A stretch of DNA of 64,000 nt from Chaetoderma sp. LZ-2023a (GCA_034401795.1 CM067370.1:66213188-66277187); one strand, 5' to 3'; shown: positions 42,240-52,881, numbered from the stretch's first letter. Notes: generated by a model not told the origin, from the letters alone. Numbers and translations: made by a program.

Positions 42240-42435
42240 GGCTATGCAAACAATATGAGCTCTATGGTAGACGGGAACTCGGCAGTTGGGAGCCGAGTAC
42301 CCGGTTCCAAGGAGTCGGTAAAGCTTTCTAAGTCTATAGTCCTAGAGCCAGCTGTCAAGGCCAGCTGTATATCAGAAGTAACAGAATGGTGAGTATTTTT
42401 AGATCTCGGAGAAAGGGAAATTTACATTTCCTTCA
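42240..42435 (+). repeat. Right inverted terminal repeat of DIRS copy D
   Basis: Matches 8158-8351 but ends ACATTTCCTTCA in place of ACATTTCCTGCA. The flanking repeat resumes with TTCTATGCTGG. Confidence 0.86.
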
Positions 42436-43247
42436 TTCTATGCTGGTACCCTCTAGAGGTTTGTTCAAAATTTTGATTGGTAAATTTTTTGAGATGAAAA
42501 TCTTAGTTTTTATGAAAAATTTACCCTAAAGTGTCAAAGCGCTGCTCCTCCTTAGCTAGTTGACATATTTCAACAAAATTTGGCTAGACTGATTCTATGG
42601 TGGTAGGTTCTACAACTGCTATTCAGAATTTAGATTGATCAATTTTTGGGGGTGAAAATCTTAGATTTTTGTGAAAAATTTACTGGAAAGAGTCAAAATG
42701 ATACTCCTTGGCTACTTTACATATTTTAACCAAATTTGGCTAGACTGATTCAATGCTCGTAGGTTCTAGAACTTCTATTCAGAATTTTGATTGATCAATT
42801 CTTTTGGTGAAAATCTTAGATTTTATGAAACATTTACCGGAAATAGTCAAAATGCTACTGCTCCATAGCTGCTTCACATATTTGAACCAAATTTGGCTAG
42901 AAGGCTTCTATGGTGATACACTCTAGAACCTCTGTTCAGAATTTTAATTGTTAAATTTTGTGGGCGAAAGCCTTAGATTTTGTTAAGAATCTACCAGAAA
43001 TGGTCAAAATGGTACTCCTCCTTAACTGCTTAACATATTTCAATCAAATTTGACTAGATGGATTCTATGATGGTGGTAGGCTATAGAACTTCTATTCAAA
43101 ATTTTGGTTGCCCGATTTGTTTGCCATTCATTTCTTTGGTGGCGATCTTGGATTTTTTCGAAAATTATCCATCAAGTCTATTTAAATACAAATGGTTCAA
43201 ATGCTAATGGTCCAGGTGAGCATCACAGGCCCTTGGGCCTCTTGTTT
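42436..43247 (+). repeat. AGCTCACC-end repeat, right part (~155-bp core)
   Basis: About five units carrying AACCAAATTTGGCTAGA, TTCTATGGTGGTAGG, TTCAGAATTTTGATT and GAAAATCTTAGATTTT. It ends CCAGGTGAGCATCACAGG and GGGCCTCTTGTTT at about 43247. Confidence 0.82.
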
Positions 43248-43472
43248 CCCGGTTATGACACAATTTGTTCTCGGCTTATAGCATAGCTCTCGCCTTTTTA
43301 ACATGTATTAGAATTAATACCATTTTGTAGTGGATAAAAAAACTACTATTATGCAACTTGTATTCATAGTGTGTTAAAAATGTTAAAGATTTAATGATTT
43401 CAATTTCCAATCATTTTGTGGTTTATCCATATGTTGTTTCTAAATTTCTGTTGTTATTGTTTATATTAACAG

Positions 43473-43528
43473 GCGGCCACGCCTTCCAACAGCACCATCT
43501 ATATTATCGAGACCATCAATCATGCATG
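43473..43528 (+). CDS. SH2B: SH2B-family adaptor, short proline-rich linker exon
   Basis: Acceptor TATTAACAG, donor ATG|GTAAGT (strong). It takes 1 nt to finish the previous codon and leaves 1 nt. In the phase fixed by its neighbours it reads RPRLPTAPSILSRPSIMH, a Pro/Ser-rich linker between the PH and SH2 domains. The assignment rests on splice sites and phase continuity more than on similarity. Confidence 0.68.
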
Positions 43529-43594
43529 GTAAGTTCTCGAATACTAGTACACAACCTTTTCATCGCTAATCCCAGTAGCTCAATTCCAAGCATC

Positions 43595-43832
43595 CAATGA
43601 ACCTTTCCAGTTTTAGCTATGCCCCGCCCATCTCAATCTAAGCACCACCCACACCATGTCTGTATTGGGATCGATAGATCTCTGAACTCCCTTACTATCA
43701 ATTTCCAGAAAACTATACATGTAAGCTGTTGAATATTTTGAAATTAATTTGACTTGGCGCTGTTGCTGCCTATGGCAGCAATAGCGCCCAGTCAAATTAG
43801 TTTCAAAATATTTGACAGAATGTTTATCAAAT
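43595..43832. repeat. Composite MITE (ATGGACCTTTCC family), partial
   Basis: Begins ATGAACCTTTCCAGTTTTAGC and includes the internal foldback GCTGTTGAATATTTTGAAA...TTTCAAAATATTTGACAG (about 43729-43817). The right part present in other copies (46434-46748, 55846-56233) is missing. Confidence 0.7.
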
Positions 43833-43952
43833 AGTAAAACCATACAATAATTTTTTGAACAAATTTAAGTGTGAAAGGGTTAATACTCTGTTTTCTGTTT
43901 TTCACATATAGCTGTTGTAGAATAAATATAAAATGTGTTTTCAATATTGCAG

Positions 43953-44141
43953 AATCACCAAGTCCATCTTTACAGCGACGTGGTTCTCAGGGTAGTTTGA
44001 ACCGCACATTTGTACCTGATCTGCCACCACGCCTGTCTGCTCGTGCCCTCAGTGCTTCACAGTCTGGATTGGTGGGTGGTCGATTATCTGGTTCAATGGA
44101 GTTACATGTAACGGGATCTCCAAGATCTGATACCGCACTAG
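43953..44141 (+). CDS. SH2B: SH2B-family adaptor, Ser/Arg-rich linker exon
   Basis: Acceptor TCAATATTGCAG, donor CTAG|GTGAGA. It takes 2 nt and leaves 1 nt. It encodes a Ser-, Pro- and Arg-rich segment (SPSPSLQRRGSQGSLNRTF... LPPRLSARALSAS) between the PH and SH2 domains. RRGSQGS looks like a basophilic kinase site, and PPRLSAR is a possible ligand for SH3 or 14-3-3 proteins; both are motif-level inference. Phase agrees with both neighbours. Confidence 0.8.
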
Positions 44142-45329
44142 GTGAGAACAAATCAGTGAAGTTTTTAAAAATGCATTTTTTTTCTCTTATCCTACCGTAA
44201 AACCTGTCTATAACGGACACTGGACCAAAAATGTAGTACCTATATACAGATTGTCACTTGATTCACCTCAGTGGCTGGACTATATAGAAGCCAAATGGAG
44301 CTAGTTCAATTTTCTCATAAAAAATGTTCGTTTGCAGACCAAGAGATTGTCTTAGAAATTTTATCACTGTAATGACTGGCTCGATTATCGAGTCCTTTTT
44401 TGGCCGGTTTGTGATAAAGATACAGGTTGTTTTTCAACCACACTAGCCTAAACATAGGCATCCATTATAGAGACTTACATGTATTTAAGAAAGATTGGTG
44501 TTACCTCCTTATCCCATATGACCAGTGAAGGATTTACATGCAGCAGAATATGTTTGTAAGTCATGATTTTATGAGAACAATTTTCATATGTAAATGAACA
44601 AGTGTGGATAACACTTGCTGTTGAATTTTTGCAGACTACATTTTTCATGGGGTTTGACTGGATATGCTGGATATTTTGAAAACAATTTGGCTGAAAGCTG
44701 TTGGTGGATAAGCCCCACAACTTAAGTCAAATTATTTTCAAAATAATCAGCTGTTCGGGAATTATTGTCCATTGAACTTTACTGTGACTGTCATGTGACA
44801 TATTCTGGCAGAATGTATGCTTTGATAGACCATGACATGAATTAAAATAACTTACACTCATTACTCTATGCATGTGTGCATAATTTAGATCTGGCCGAAC
44901 AAACTATTGAATATAGACTTACATGTATTTAAGTAAGATTGATATTACCTCCTTATCCCATATGACCAGTGAAGAATTCACATGCAGCAGAATATGTTTG
45001 TAAGTCATGATTCTATGAGAACAATATTCATATGTAAATGAACAAGTGTGGATAACACTTGCTGTTGAATTTTTGCGGACTACATTTTCCATGGGGTGTG
45101 ATCGTACGTATAAATACCATTTTATTAACCATTTAACCCTAGAAATGTCAATGTCTCAATTTCAAGACAACTGTACAAGAAGGCTGTTGAATATTTTGAA
45201 ACTAATTTTACTGAAACATACCCCCCCCCCAAGTAAAATTAGTCTTTGAATATTCCTTAGCTCATAAAGAATTTGTCATTTCTGGTCTGTAAGTGTTAAA
45301 CTGCTAAGTGATTTATATTTTGTTCTTAG
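44142..45329. other. SH2B intron with a local direct duplication
   Basis: About 190 bp at 44471-44660 is repeated at 44917-45107. A foldback with TTAACCCTAGAAATG / CATTTCTGG...GTTAA ends is at 45133-45299, with an 11-C run at its centre. A GTCTATAACGGACACTGG-type repeat fragment lies at 44196-44230. Confidence 0.65.
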
Positions 45330-45544
45330 TCACAGATGGTCACCACGGTGGCGCATCGCTTGATATGCCTATTGAACAGCTATTACGGCAGTACCCCTGG
45401 TTCCATGGTACGTTGTCACGCATAGACGCAGCGCGTCTTGTTCTACAGCAGAGCAGCGCAGGACATGGCGTGTTCTTAGTCCGTCAGAGCGAGACACGGA
45501 AAGGCGAATATGTGCTGACATTCAATTTTCAAGGACGAGCTAAG
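45330..45544 (+). CDS. SH2B: SH2B-family adaptor, SH2 domain exon 1
   Basis: Acceptor TTGTTCTTAG, donor TAAG|GTTAGT; ends in phase 0. It encodes [20 protein letters not shown] and the [17 protein letters not shown] block, the N-terminal half of an SH2 domain with the phosphotyrosine-binding Arg in FLVRQS. The WFHGTLSR and [11 protein letters not shown] wording is characteristic of the SH2B/APS/Lnk family, which links JAK and receptor tyrosine kinases to signalling. An alternative acceptor 6 nt downstream (CACAG|ATGG) would remove two residues without changing frame. Confidence 0.93.
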
Positions 45545-46433
45545 GTTAGTAATACACTGTATGTAATGAGGTATGCCATTGTATATCATTAGCACACATA
45601 AATGGGTGTGGATTTAGATAATTTGAAAAGTATCATATCTTTATATAGAAAGCGATGGAGTTTTACAGACACCTATAAGGTTGTTTTTATTTTCTCATTG
45701 TCATTTATGTGCCCTACTCTCGTAGAAGGTTGCCTACAATGGTCCTCCACCATTCTCTATCCTCAGCACGTCTTAACGAGGCTTGTAGCTCCTGTCCAGT
45801 CCAGACGTTTACATTGTCTTTCCATGATAGGCCCCCATCCTTCTGGACTGCTTTCATTCTATCTTGCTTTGTATCAGGTCTTTTTAAATACTATTGTATC
45901 TCATAATGGCTCCAAAATATTTTATCATTCTTGCTTTGATGGTTTGAATCATGTGTGTTTTTGTTCTCATCTGCTTATAATACTTTATCATTATGTTCCC
46001 TTGCACCCAAAGTGCATTTGCTTTGTACCTCTCTTTGGTTGTCCATTAATCATCTGTTTCTCCATACAGGCTTCCATTTCTGTGTGATAACTCAATTTCT
46101 ATAAAAGGGATGTTACCAACCTTGGCCTGTGTACTGCACTTGAAGGCCTGAAGAACTCTACTAACTCGGGGGTCGAAAGATCATGGTCACAGTGATGCAA
46201 TTAAGGACAGTGGGTTGCATTTCTAGATGATGACTATAATTCTACTGAATGGATCTTCACCAGACTTGGGCTGTGTGTCTACATACTTGCATATATAAAT
46301 AAGCATGATTTTTCTTTATTTCTGTTTCACATTTTCTACCTTGTATTGTCATTTGGCCACGGTTTAAAATAAGAACGTTTCCAATGTTGTATCATACTTT
46401 TATATTAGTTGCTGGTATTTCCTTTAGTCTACT

Positions 46434-46748
46434 AATGGACCTTTCCAGTTTTAGCTATTCCCCACCCATCACTAGCTAAGCTCCACCCACACCATACTCG
46501 TGTTGGGATAGATCGATCCCTGAACTCCCTGACTTAATTTCCAGAAAACTAGATAGGTAAGCTGTTACATATTTTGAAACTAATTTGACGCGGTGCTGTT
46601 GCCGCTTAGAACGTGTCAGACTATTAAGCGTTAAAGACAGACTATATTGAATTATTCATGACAATGATTATGATGTCATCCTGCACGTCACGTAGTTGAT
46701 TATGACATCATGTGATGGATGGATGGATACACTGGAAAGGCCCTTTGT
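46434..46748. repeat. Composite MITE (ATGGACCTTTCC family)
   Basis: Left end AATGGACCTTTCCAGTTTT, right end CACTGGAAAGGCCCTTTG, which are mutually inverted. The internal part has CTCCACCCACACC, GATCGATCCCTGAACTCCC, one arm of the GAATATTTTGAAA foldback, and ATTATGATGTCATCCTGC. Inserted in the decayed LINE. Confidence 0.75.
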
Positions 46749-46984
46749 CATTGTCTTTAAGGTTCATGAATAATCATACCTCATCGCTCTCCACTTTGAT
46801 TTTATTAACAGTAGCTTATAAGGCATGACTTCTTTTTGCAAGCAGGACTGTGTCATCAGAATACCTCAAATTGTTCATATTGGTACCATCGATATTTAGT
46901 CCCACAAAACCATTGATTTCTCTAGCATGTCTGACGATCAATTCAGTGCTGCTTGAAACCTTTCATCCATGAATTTCCCATATC

Positions 46985-47157
46985 TGATTTTCCGGAAAAT
47001 AATACCATTAAAGTGTTGACTATTTTGAAATTAATTTCACTGGAAGACATTGCTGCAGCAAAAACTTCCAGTCAAAATAATTTTAAAATGTTCAGCAGAA
47101 TAAGTTTTATATCGTAAGGAATTTACTTTTTCAGGGATTTGTCGGTGAAAGGGTTAA
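46985..47157. repeat. Foldback MITE ending TCGGTGAAAGGGTTAA
   Basis: Inverted arms around an AAGACATTGCTGCAGC centre. The right end reads GGATTTGTCGGTGAAAGGG followed by TTAA. A related copy at 60949-61147 begins CCCCTTTCACCGACAAATCC. Confidence 0.72.
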
Positions 47158-47337
47158 GCTGTCAGTCATCCTGTTAAGGTGTATCTTATCAAATGCCTTT
47201 GTATAGTGAATGAAGCATGCATGTACATCTTGGTCTAATTCTAGATGACTTTCCCAGATCACTCTGATGTTAAATCCACATTGCTGCTATCCTGTTGAAA
47301 TCACAGTTTATTTTGTTTTTCATTCTTACAAGTATGT

Positions 47338-48366
47338 AAGGCCAGGTGTGCTTATGCTGTTGGTGACCATCCATCATCTGTCAACCTTTGCTTTAAAACA
47401 CTACTCCTCATTAACCACTTGGTCGATTTCAAACAAATTTGGCTGGAAGGACCCTATGGTCGTTGGCTCCATAACTTCCGCTCAGAATTTTGATTCATCA
47501 ATTTTTTGGGTCAAAAACCTAGATTTTATGAAAAATGTACCGGAAATTGCCAAATTGCTTCTTACCATTCTGAACGATTTCAACTAAATTTGGCTGAAAG
47601 GCTCCTATGATCTTTGACTCCAGAAGTCCATTCGGAATTTTGATTCATCAATTTTGTGGGTGGAAATCTTAGATTTTATTTTTAAATGTACCGGAAATTA
47701 TCAAATTCCTTCTCCTTACTGTTCTGAGCGTTTTAAACCAAATTTGGCTGAATGGATCCTGTGGGGCTCTAGAACATCCATACAGAAGTTTGATTCATCA
47801 ATTTTTGGTGTCAAATCTTAGATTTTATTTTAAATGTACGGGAAATTTTCAAATTGCTTCTCCTTACCATCTTGACCGGTTCTAACCAAATTTAGCTGAA
47901 AGGATCCTATGGCCATAGGCTCTAGAACCTCCATTCAGAATTTTGATTCATCAATTTTTTGGGTGAAAATCTTAGATTTTTTTTTAATGTACCGGAAATT
48001 GTCAAATTACTTTCTTACCATTCTGAGCATTTCAACCAAATTTGGCTGAAGGGATCCTATCATGATGGGCTCTAGGACATCCATACAGAATATTGATCCA
48101 TTAATTTTTTTGAATGAAATCTTAGATTTTATGAAAAATCTACCGGAAATGGTCAAAATGCTACTCCTTAACTGCATGAGATATTTAAACTAAATTTAGC
48201 TAGAGTGACCCTATCATGGTAGACTCTAGAACTTCTATTCAGAATTTTCATTGGTCAATTCTTTGTGTGGTCATCTTGAATTTTCTGAAAATTATCGATC
48301 ATATATCTATTTAAATGCAAATGGTTCAAATGCTAATGGTTGAGGTGAGCGCCACAGGCCCTTGCT
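47338..48366 (+). repeat. AGCTCACC-end repeat with ~155-bp tandem core (degraded start)
   Basis: Six or so units sharing TTTTGATTCATCAATTTTTT, TACCGGAAATT, CAACCAAATTTGGCTGAA and GATCCTATGG. It ends GGTGAGCGCCACAGGCCCTTG. The leading hairpin is eroded (GGCCAGGTGTGCTTATG). Confidence 0.78.
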
Positions 48367-48610
48367 TATATAAGTAAGTACGTCTACACTGGTTGTATCT
48401 AATAGTTTCAGAATTTCTGCAGATCTTTATTCTAATATTTAAGAATACTTTTCTTACTCATTTTGCCCATTAGGCTCTCGCTGAAGGTGCTGTGGGAGTA
48501 TCGTACTCACCTTGTGTGTCTGTTGGCCTTGTTAAGTCGAGTTCTACTGGATAAATTTTCAACAAATATTCATGGGTGGGAGTTTGCCCTTCAGCTGCTC
48601 ATAACCCCTC

Positions 48611-48818
48611 TTAACCCTTACCACTCTGTCAAAATTTAAAATTTTCAAAAATTGAATTAAAAGATGAACTGGTGTTAATTTTTCAACAAATTTGGTGGAA
48701 GATGTTGCTGGCGTAGACAGCAACATCGTCCACCAAAATTGTTGAAAATTGTACAACAGTTTCTTTCCTAATGGCACAATAAAAGAAAGAAAATTGACAT
48801 CAGTGTGCTACGGGTTAA
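48611..48818. repeat. Foldback MITE with TTAACCCTT ends
   Basis: TTAACCCTTACCACTCTGTC on the left, GACATCAGTGTGCTACGGGTTAA (about 48796-48818) on the right; inner arms GAACTGGTG / ACAACAGTTT around GATGTTGCTG. Same family as 16125-16382. Confidence 0.8.
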
Positions 48819-48867
48819 TTCTTGGACAAAGTGAATATAACCCAATTAACCGTGAACTCTCAAGCTG

Positions 48868-49082
48868 GCAAAAAATGGGTTTTGTAGTGGTCTTGAGAAT
48901 TGTCCATTTGCAGACTGAGAGAAGACTATTTTTGAGCATTTACCACTGAAATGACTGGCTCGATAACTGAGCCAGTCATTTCATTGATAAATTTTTCAAA
49001 AATAATATCTTGGTCTGAAAATTGACATTTTCAACGAGAAAATTAAAATTTTCTTTAAAATTTCTGTTAGTTAAAGAGTTAA
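48868..49082. repeat. Foldback element (GTCCATTTGCAGAC family)
   Basis: TTGTCCATTTGCAGACTGAG on the left, ATATCTTGGTCTGAAAATTG on the right, with a central ACTGGCTCGATAACTGAGCCAGT palindrome (about 48953-48975). Confidence 0.75.
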
Positions 49083-49322
49083 GGAGATTGTGTTTGCAGG
49101 TGATAACTCTAGTTCTAATAAAGCTGTTTAATTTTTACCAGACTAGGCCTGTATAATATCAATGGGAGTCTGGAGACTTGATTTTGTGGGCAAAATGTCA
49201 CGGTTTGTTGACTCAATGAAAGAAATGGTGGTATTGATGTGGGGGTAATCTGGGATTGTTTTTTTGGGAGTTTTCTGTCTGTTCTTAATATCTAGTCTAT
49301 TTTACCATCTGTTGTTTTCTAG

Positions 49323-49472
49323 CATCTACGGATGACAATAAATGCAGATGGTCAGTGCCATGTACAGCACCTATGGTTTCAGACAGTGTTTGATATGTTG
49401 GAGCACTTCCGGACCCATCCCATACCGCTTGAATCCGGGGGTGCTTCAGATGTTACACTCACGGACTATGTG
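49323..49472 (+). CDS. SH2B: SH2B-family adaptor, SH2 domain exon 2
   Basis: Acceptor GTTGTTTTCTAG, donor GTG|GTTAGT; 50 codons, phase 0 at both ends. It encodes [20 protein letters not shown] and [20 protein letters not shown], the C-terminal half of the SH2 domain and the conserved strand after it. The HLWFQ...[16 protein letters not shown] block is highly characteristic of SH2B proteins. Confidence 0.93.
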
Positions 49473-50467
49473 GTTAGTATGATAATTCCAAGATGATCTA
49501 CCTTTTACATTTTCACACAATGAACTCAAAAATACATTCTGAGTCAATATGAGATTTCATTAAAACATTGCATGTTTGTTCTATGTAATGATTACATTCA
49601 GTCTGCATTCTCATGAAATAGCTTTTTTAACTCTTCATATTTGTACAGGGCTTGAGCAGAGATTTCTGTTTTAATTATTCCAGGAACTAGGTTGTGGCAT
49701 AATAAAGTCTCCAAAACATCTCATATATATGAGCATAAGACTTTTGGAGAGATTTTGTCCCGCATCCTATACACGGGTAGAATATTAACCAAGATAATCA
49801 GATATTACTAAGTTATGCCACAACCCAATTCCTGGAAAAACAAAAATAGGAATTTCTGAAGGATGTTTTCTATTCGTAAAAGTTGTAACAGAATATTCAG
49901 TTGTGTTTGCTACACTTCTTCTAAAAGTTGCCATTCTGTATTCTCACTGTCGCATACAACCAAATTATCCAAAGTTATATAATCAAATGTTAGAATCATA
50001 TTTTTTCTCAAACTTGCACCTCATCGGGGGAAATTCCACTCACTTGTCATCACAATGCATAAATGTGCCTCGAAAAGTTCATTCTATCCACGCATAAATC
50101 ATGCTAAATCAACATTTTCTCTAACCGTCTACATTTTGCTCAGATATCTATGTTATAATCCAAAATCATTTGCGAAAATGTGTTTTTGTGCAATTTCTGA
50201 TGTTTCGCGACAGTATTTATTTTGAAAAATTAAATAAAATTCTGAGCAGAAAAATGTGCCCAAGTTTTGTAATGAAATATAGGAGACACCTTCCTTAGAA
50301 CTTGCAAATTGAGTGTTAAAATGTAAACCACTCTGCATCATAATGAAATTAATTTGAAATTTTATTTCTCTTTCTAATAGAATTCAGATGACTGCATGAT
50401 GAACATATAACACTGATAAACATATTCCCGTGGTTTTAATAAAGTTTGACAAATCTTTTTTCAATAG
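49473..50467. other. SH2B intron
   Basis: Contains one foldback (about 49681-49840) with arms CAGGAACTAGGTTGTGGCAT and ATGCCACAACCCAATTCCTG. No other feature recognised. Confidence 0.55.
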
Positions 50468-50794
50468 GTTTCTATAGAACGGCCTCGCACACCCACCTCA
50501 ATGACACATGGATCTCCACAACCCATCGGATCAGCTGGCCGATCTTTGTCATCATCAAGTCTCGGTGTTCATCGCTCAGGTTCGGCGGGAAGTGGTGTGG
50601 GTGCCGGGGATCCTGGTCATCATTTACCACATGACAGTATTCGTGATGCACTGGTCATTAGCGGCTCCGTTCGTGCCAGGACGGAATCGATAGAAAATGT
50701 TGTGCGAGAACAGCAGCAGCAACAGCAGCAGCATCAGACAGCTGGACAAGGCTTGCCTGGCCGTGCTATTGATAATCAGTATTCATTTGTATAA
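50468..50794 (+). CDS. SH2B: SH2B-family adaptor, terminal coding exon
   Basis: Acceptor CTTTTTTCAATAG; stop TAA at 50792-50794. It encodes a Ser/Gly/Pro-rich tail (VSIERPRTPTSMTHGSPQP...), a SIRDALVISGSVRARTESIE segment, a polyglutamine tract (EQQQQQQQHQ, about 50708-50737) and a C-terminal RAIDNQYSFV. The NQY near the end corresponds to the conserved C-terminal tyrosine of SH2B family members, which in vertebrate APS is phosphorylated and recruits Cbl. Recruitment here is inferred from that family knowledge. The CAG/CAA tract is a likely length-variable site. Confidence 0.9.
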   Translation, partial: VSIERPRTPTSMTHGSPQPIGSAGRSLSSSSLGVHRSGSAGSGVGAGDPGHHLPHDSIRDALVISGSVRARTESIENVVREQQQQQQQHQTAGQGLPGRAIDNQYSFV

Positions 50795-52881
50795 CAACAG
50801 GCAAGCCTACCATTAAATGTCATGAAAGTTTTGTCTGTTTGTTGTAGGTTAGATATTTTATCATTGGTTATTCTGACTGAAAACAGTATTACAGTGTGAT
50901 CTTTAGAATCATAACTTTAAATACAGTGCATGGATATGGGTATTGTCTCACACTAAAGGATGCCATTCACCCACGATTGGTACCTTTGTTTACGGCCTTC
51001 TGAACTGAAATCACTAAGTCTGTGTGAATGATTTTCATGTCATGTGAATAATTTTTTGAACAGAGAAATTATTGCTAGCAAAATGGTCAATCATGTTTGC
51101 AATACAATATTTACCATTTGTATTCATTGATAGTTCCATATTATAAACAAGAGGAAGTGCAGAAGCTCAACTCTGCAGTTTTCTCATTGAATATTTTAGA
51201 TCATAACCAAACTTAAGTAATCATGGCTTTAGGGAACACTTGTTCTTGTGCTAAGATTAGTCAAATTTAACAAAGAAATACAATCAAACAGAGAATTGCA
51301 GATGCAGTAGCCTCTATGTCTATGGGATGAATGTAATTAATGAATGAATTAGTGATAATAAGCATCTACTATCCCAAAAGCCCACTACATTTGTCAGCTT
51401 TCACACAATTATCCTATTGATTTGAAATTTGGACAGAGGAAACAAGAGATTTATATGTTTCTTCCTCTCCTGTCAGGAAAACTTTTGGGACAGAAAGCAA
51501 TTAACTTTATAATTATATCGCGACGCAATTAATCATGACCTCATCCTACGCGACACGCAGTTGATTATGACATCATATGAATGATGGATAAAATGGAGTC
51601 CTCCATTGGTTAGATGGAACGGATTGGGGGGGGGGGGGGTGTCATGCTTGACCAATCTCTGACCATTAATTGGTCGAGTCTGCTTATATACAGTACAGCT
51701 CATAAATAAGTTAGAATGTTTGTTTCTCAGAAGCTAACAAGTGCATACACAATTAGTTTGGCCTATATCATATGCATATTCCTGTGTGAGATATTTTCGC
51801 CAAGATCAATCAACCATCACGTGCATGAATGCCTCTGACATAGACCTACAGTAAGTAGAATAATATGCTTACCTTCTGATTGACAATGAAATGAACAGCA
51901 TTTTCTAGCGTATCGGATACTGGGTCTCGATTCCCTATGTCATATAGGCCTAACTTACATGCATTTGTAAGTGAACAAAAATGAAATCCATCTGATTATT
52001 CCGAGATATATTTGACAAAACTGATGCTGCTGCCTTAGTCATCAACGACTGTCAATAAAGTTGCTTGAAATATCTTCAGCAAGTCTTGCAAAATTGACTA
52101 CCATACTGATTATTTGAGAATAATTTGATTGAAAGTTTTTGCATATACAATTTTCAGCCAAATCGTTATCAAATCTCTAAAACAAATTTACAGTAAGCTG
52201 TTATTGCTCTGGGTAGCTTTACAGTAAACTTATTATAAATACATTTGTTATCACTTGCACCATAGAATATATACAATTAGTTTTGAAGTATTCTATATGC
52301 ACTTACTATGCGCTCACCATGGAAGCCAGCAGAATTACCAGCATCAGCATTATGAGGATGGTTCTATACGGACAATTGTGCACCAGCGAAGACAATAGAA
52401 TCTGAAATAATGGCGCCAGCAAATATCTAACTAAAATGGCAGCTACACACCTGGTTAGTTAGTGTCCATAAAATAACAAATAGTTAAAAATTTATTTAGG
52501 AGACATGTTTTTATAAATGGGAATGTTAATGTTGAACTGGGGCACCACCATTTTGTCTATTCAAGCGATAGTGTGAGATATCATGTAGCTACATAATATG
52601 GCACAACACATTCGTTATAATAAAGTAACTATCCTCTCTAATATTTTGAAAATAATTCCAGTCGAATTAGTTTCAAAATATTCAGCAGTTTACGTGTATG
52701 GTTGCTCCTACATCACACTGCCAAACTATGGATTGCACCCTATAATTTAAGGCATAGATAGAGGCAGACACTAGGTTTTTAGTTGAGACGAGTAACTAGT
52801 ATAAACCAGTCTGACAGTTGTTTTGTCGATTGATCGTTCTGTCAAATTTTTTGCAATTCAACTATTGCGTGTTTGCACTTA
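50795..52881. other. SH2B 3' UTR and downstream non-coding sequence
   Basis: No canonical polyadenylation signal was assigned with confidence; ATTAAA occurs at about 50813. A 14-G run lies at about 51626-51639. A fragment of the composite MITE right part (TTGATTATGACATCATATG) lies near 51550-51615. Partial TTTTGAAAATAATT / TTAGTTTCAAAATATTCAGC foldback arms lie near 52640-52690. Confidence 0.5.

Larger units (their letters stand above)
35341..42435 (+). mobile_element. Full-length DIRS-type retrotransposon, copy D, in an SH2B intron
   Basis: 7095 bp from TTCTCCTTCGG to ACATTTCCTTCA, with terminal repeats, ICR (42082-42186) and all three gene regions. It lies in the intron between the exons ending at 30504 and starting at 43473, in the same orientation as the host gene. 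It is inserted inside an AGCTCACC-end repeat with no target duplication. RT and recombinase are open; the gag-like gene and RNase H are damaged. Confidence 0.92.
45690..47280 (-). mobile_element. Decayed LINE in the intron splitting the SH2 domain
   Basis: Reading the minus strand from high to low coordinates there is an RT block DVHACFIHYTKAFDKIH (about 47175-47260), then NNLRYSDDTVLLAKRS (about 46830-46880, the YxDD active site with Y-S-D-D), then a C-terminal block DGGLSWKDNVNVWTGQELQA through AEDREWWRTIVGNLL (about 45725-45840). These are typical of non-LTR retrotransposon ORF2 ends. Stops and frame changes occur throughout. A foldback MITE (about 46985-47157) and the composite MITE at 46434-46748 interrupt it. 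Confidence 0.78.

Noticed and set aside
45602..46087. 161-codon + strand ORF in the SH2B intron
   Set aside because: It is antisense to a recognisable LINE C-terminal block on the minus strand.
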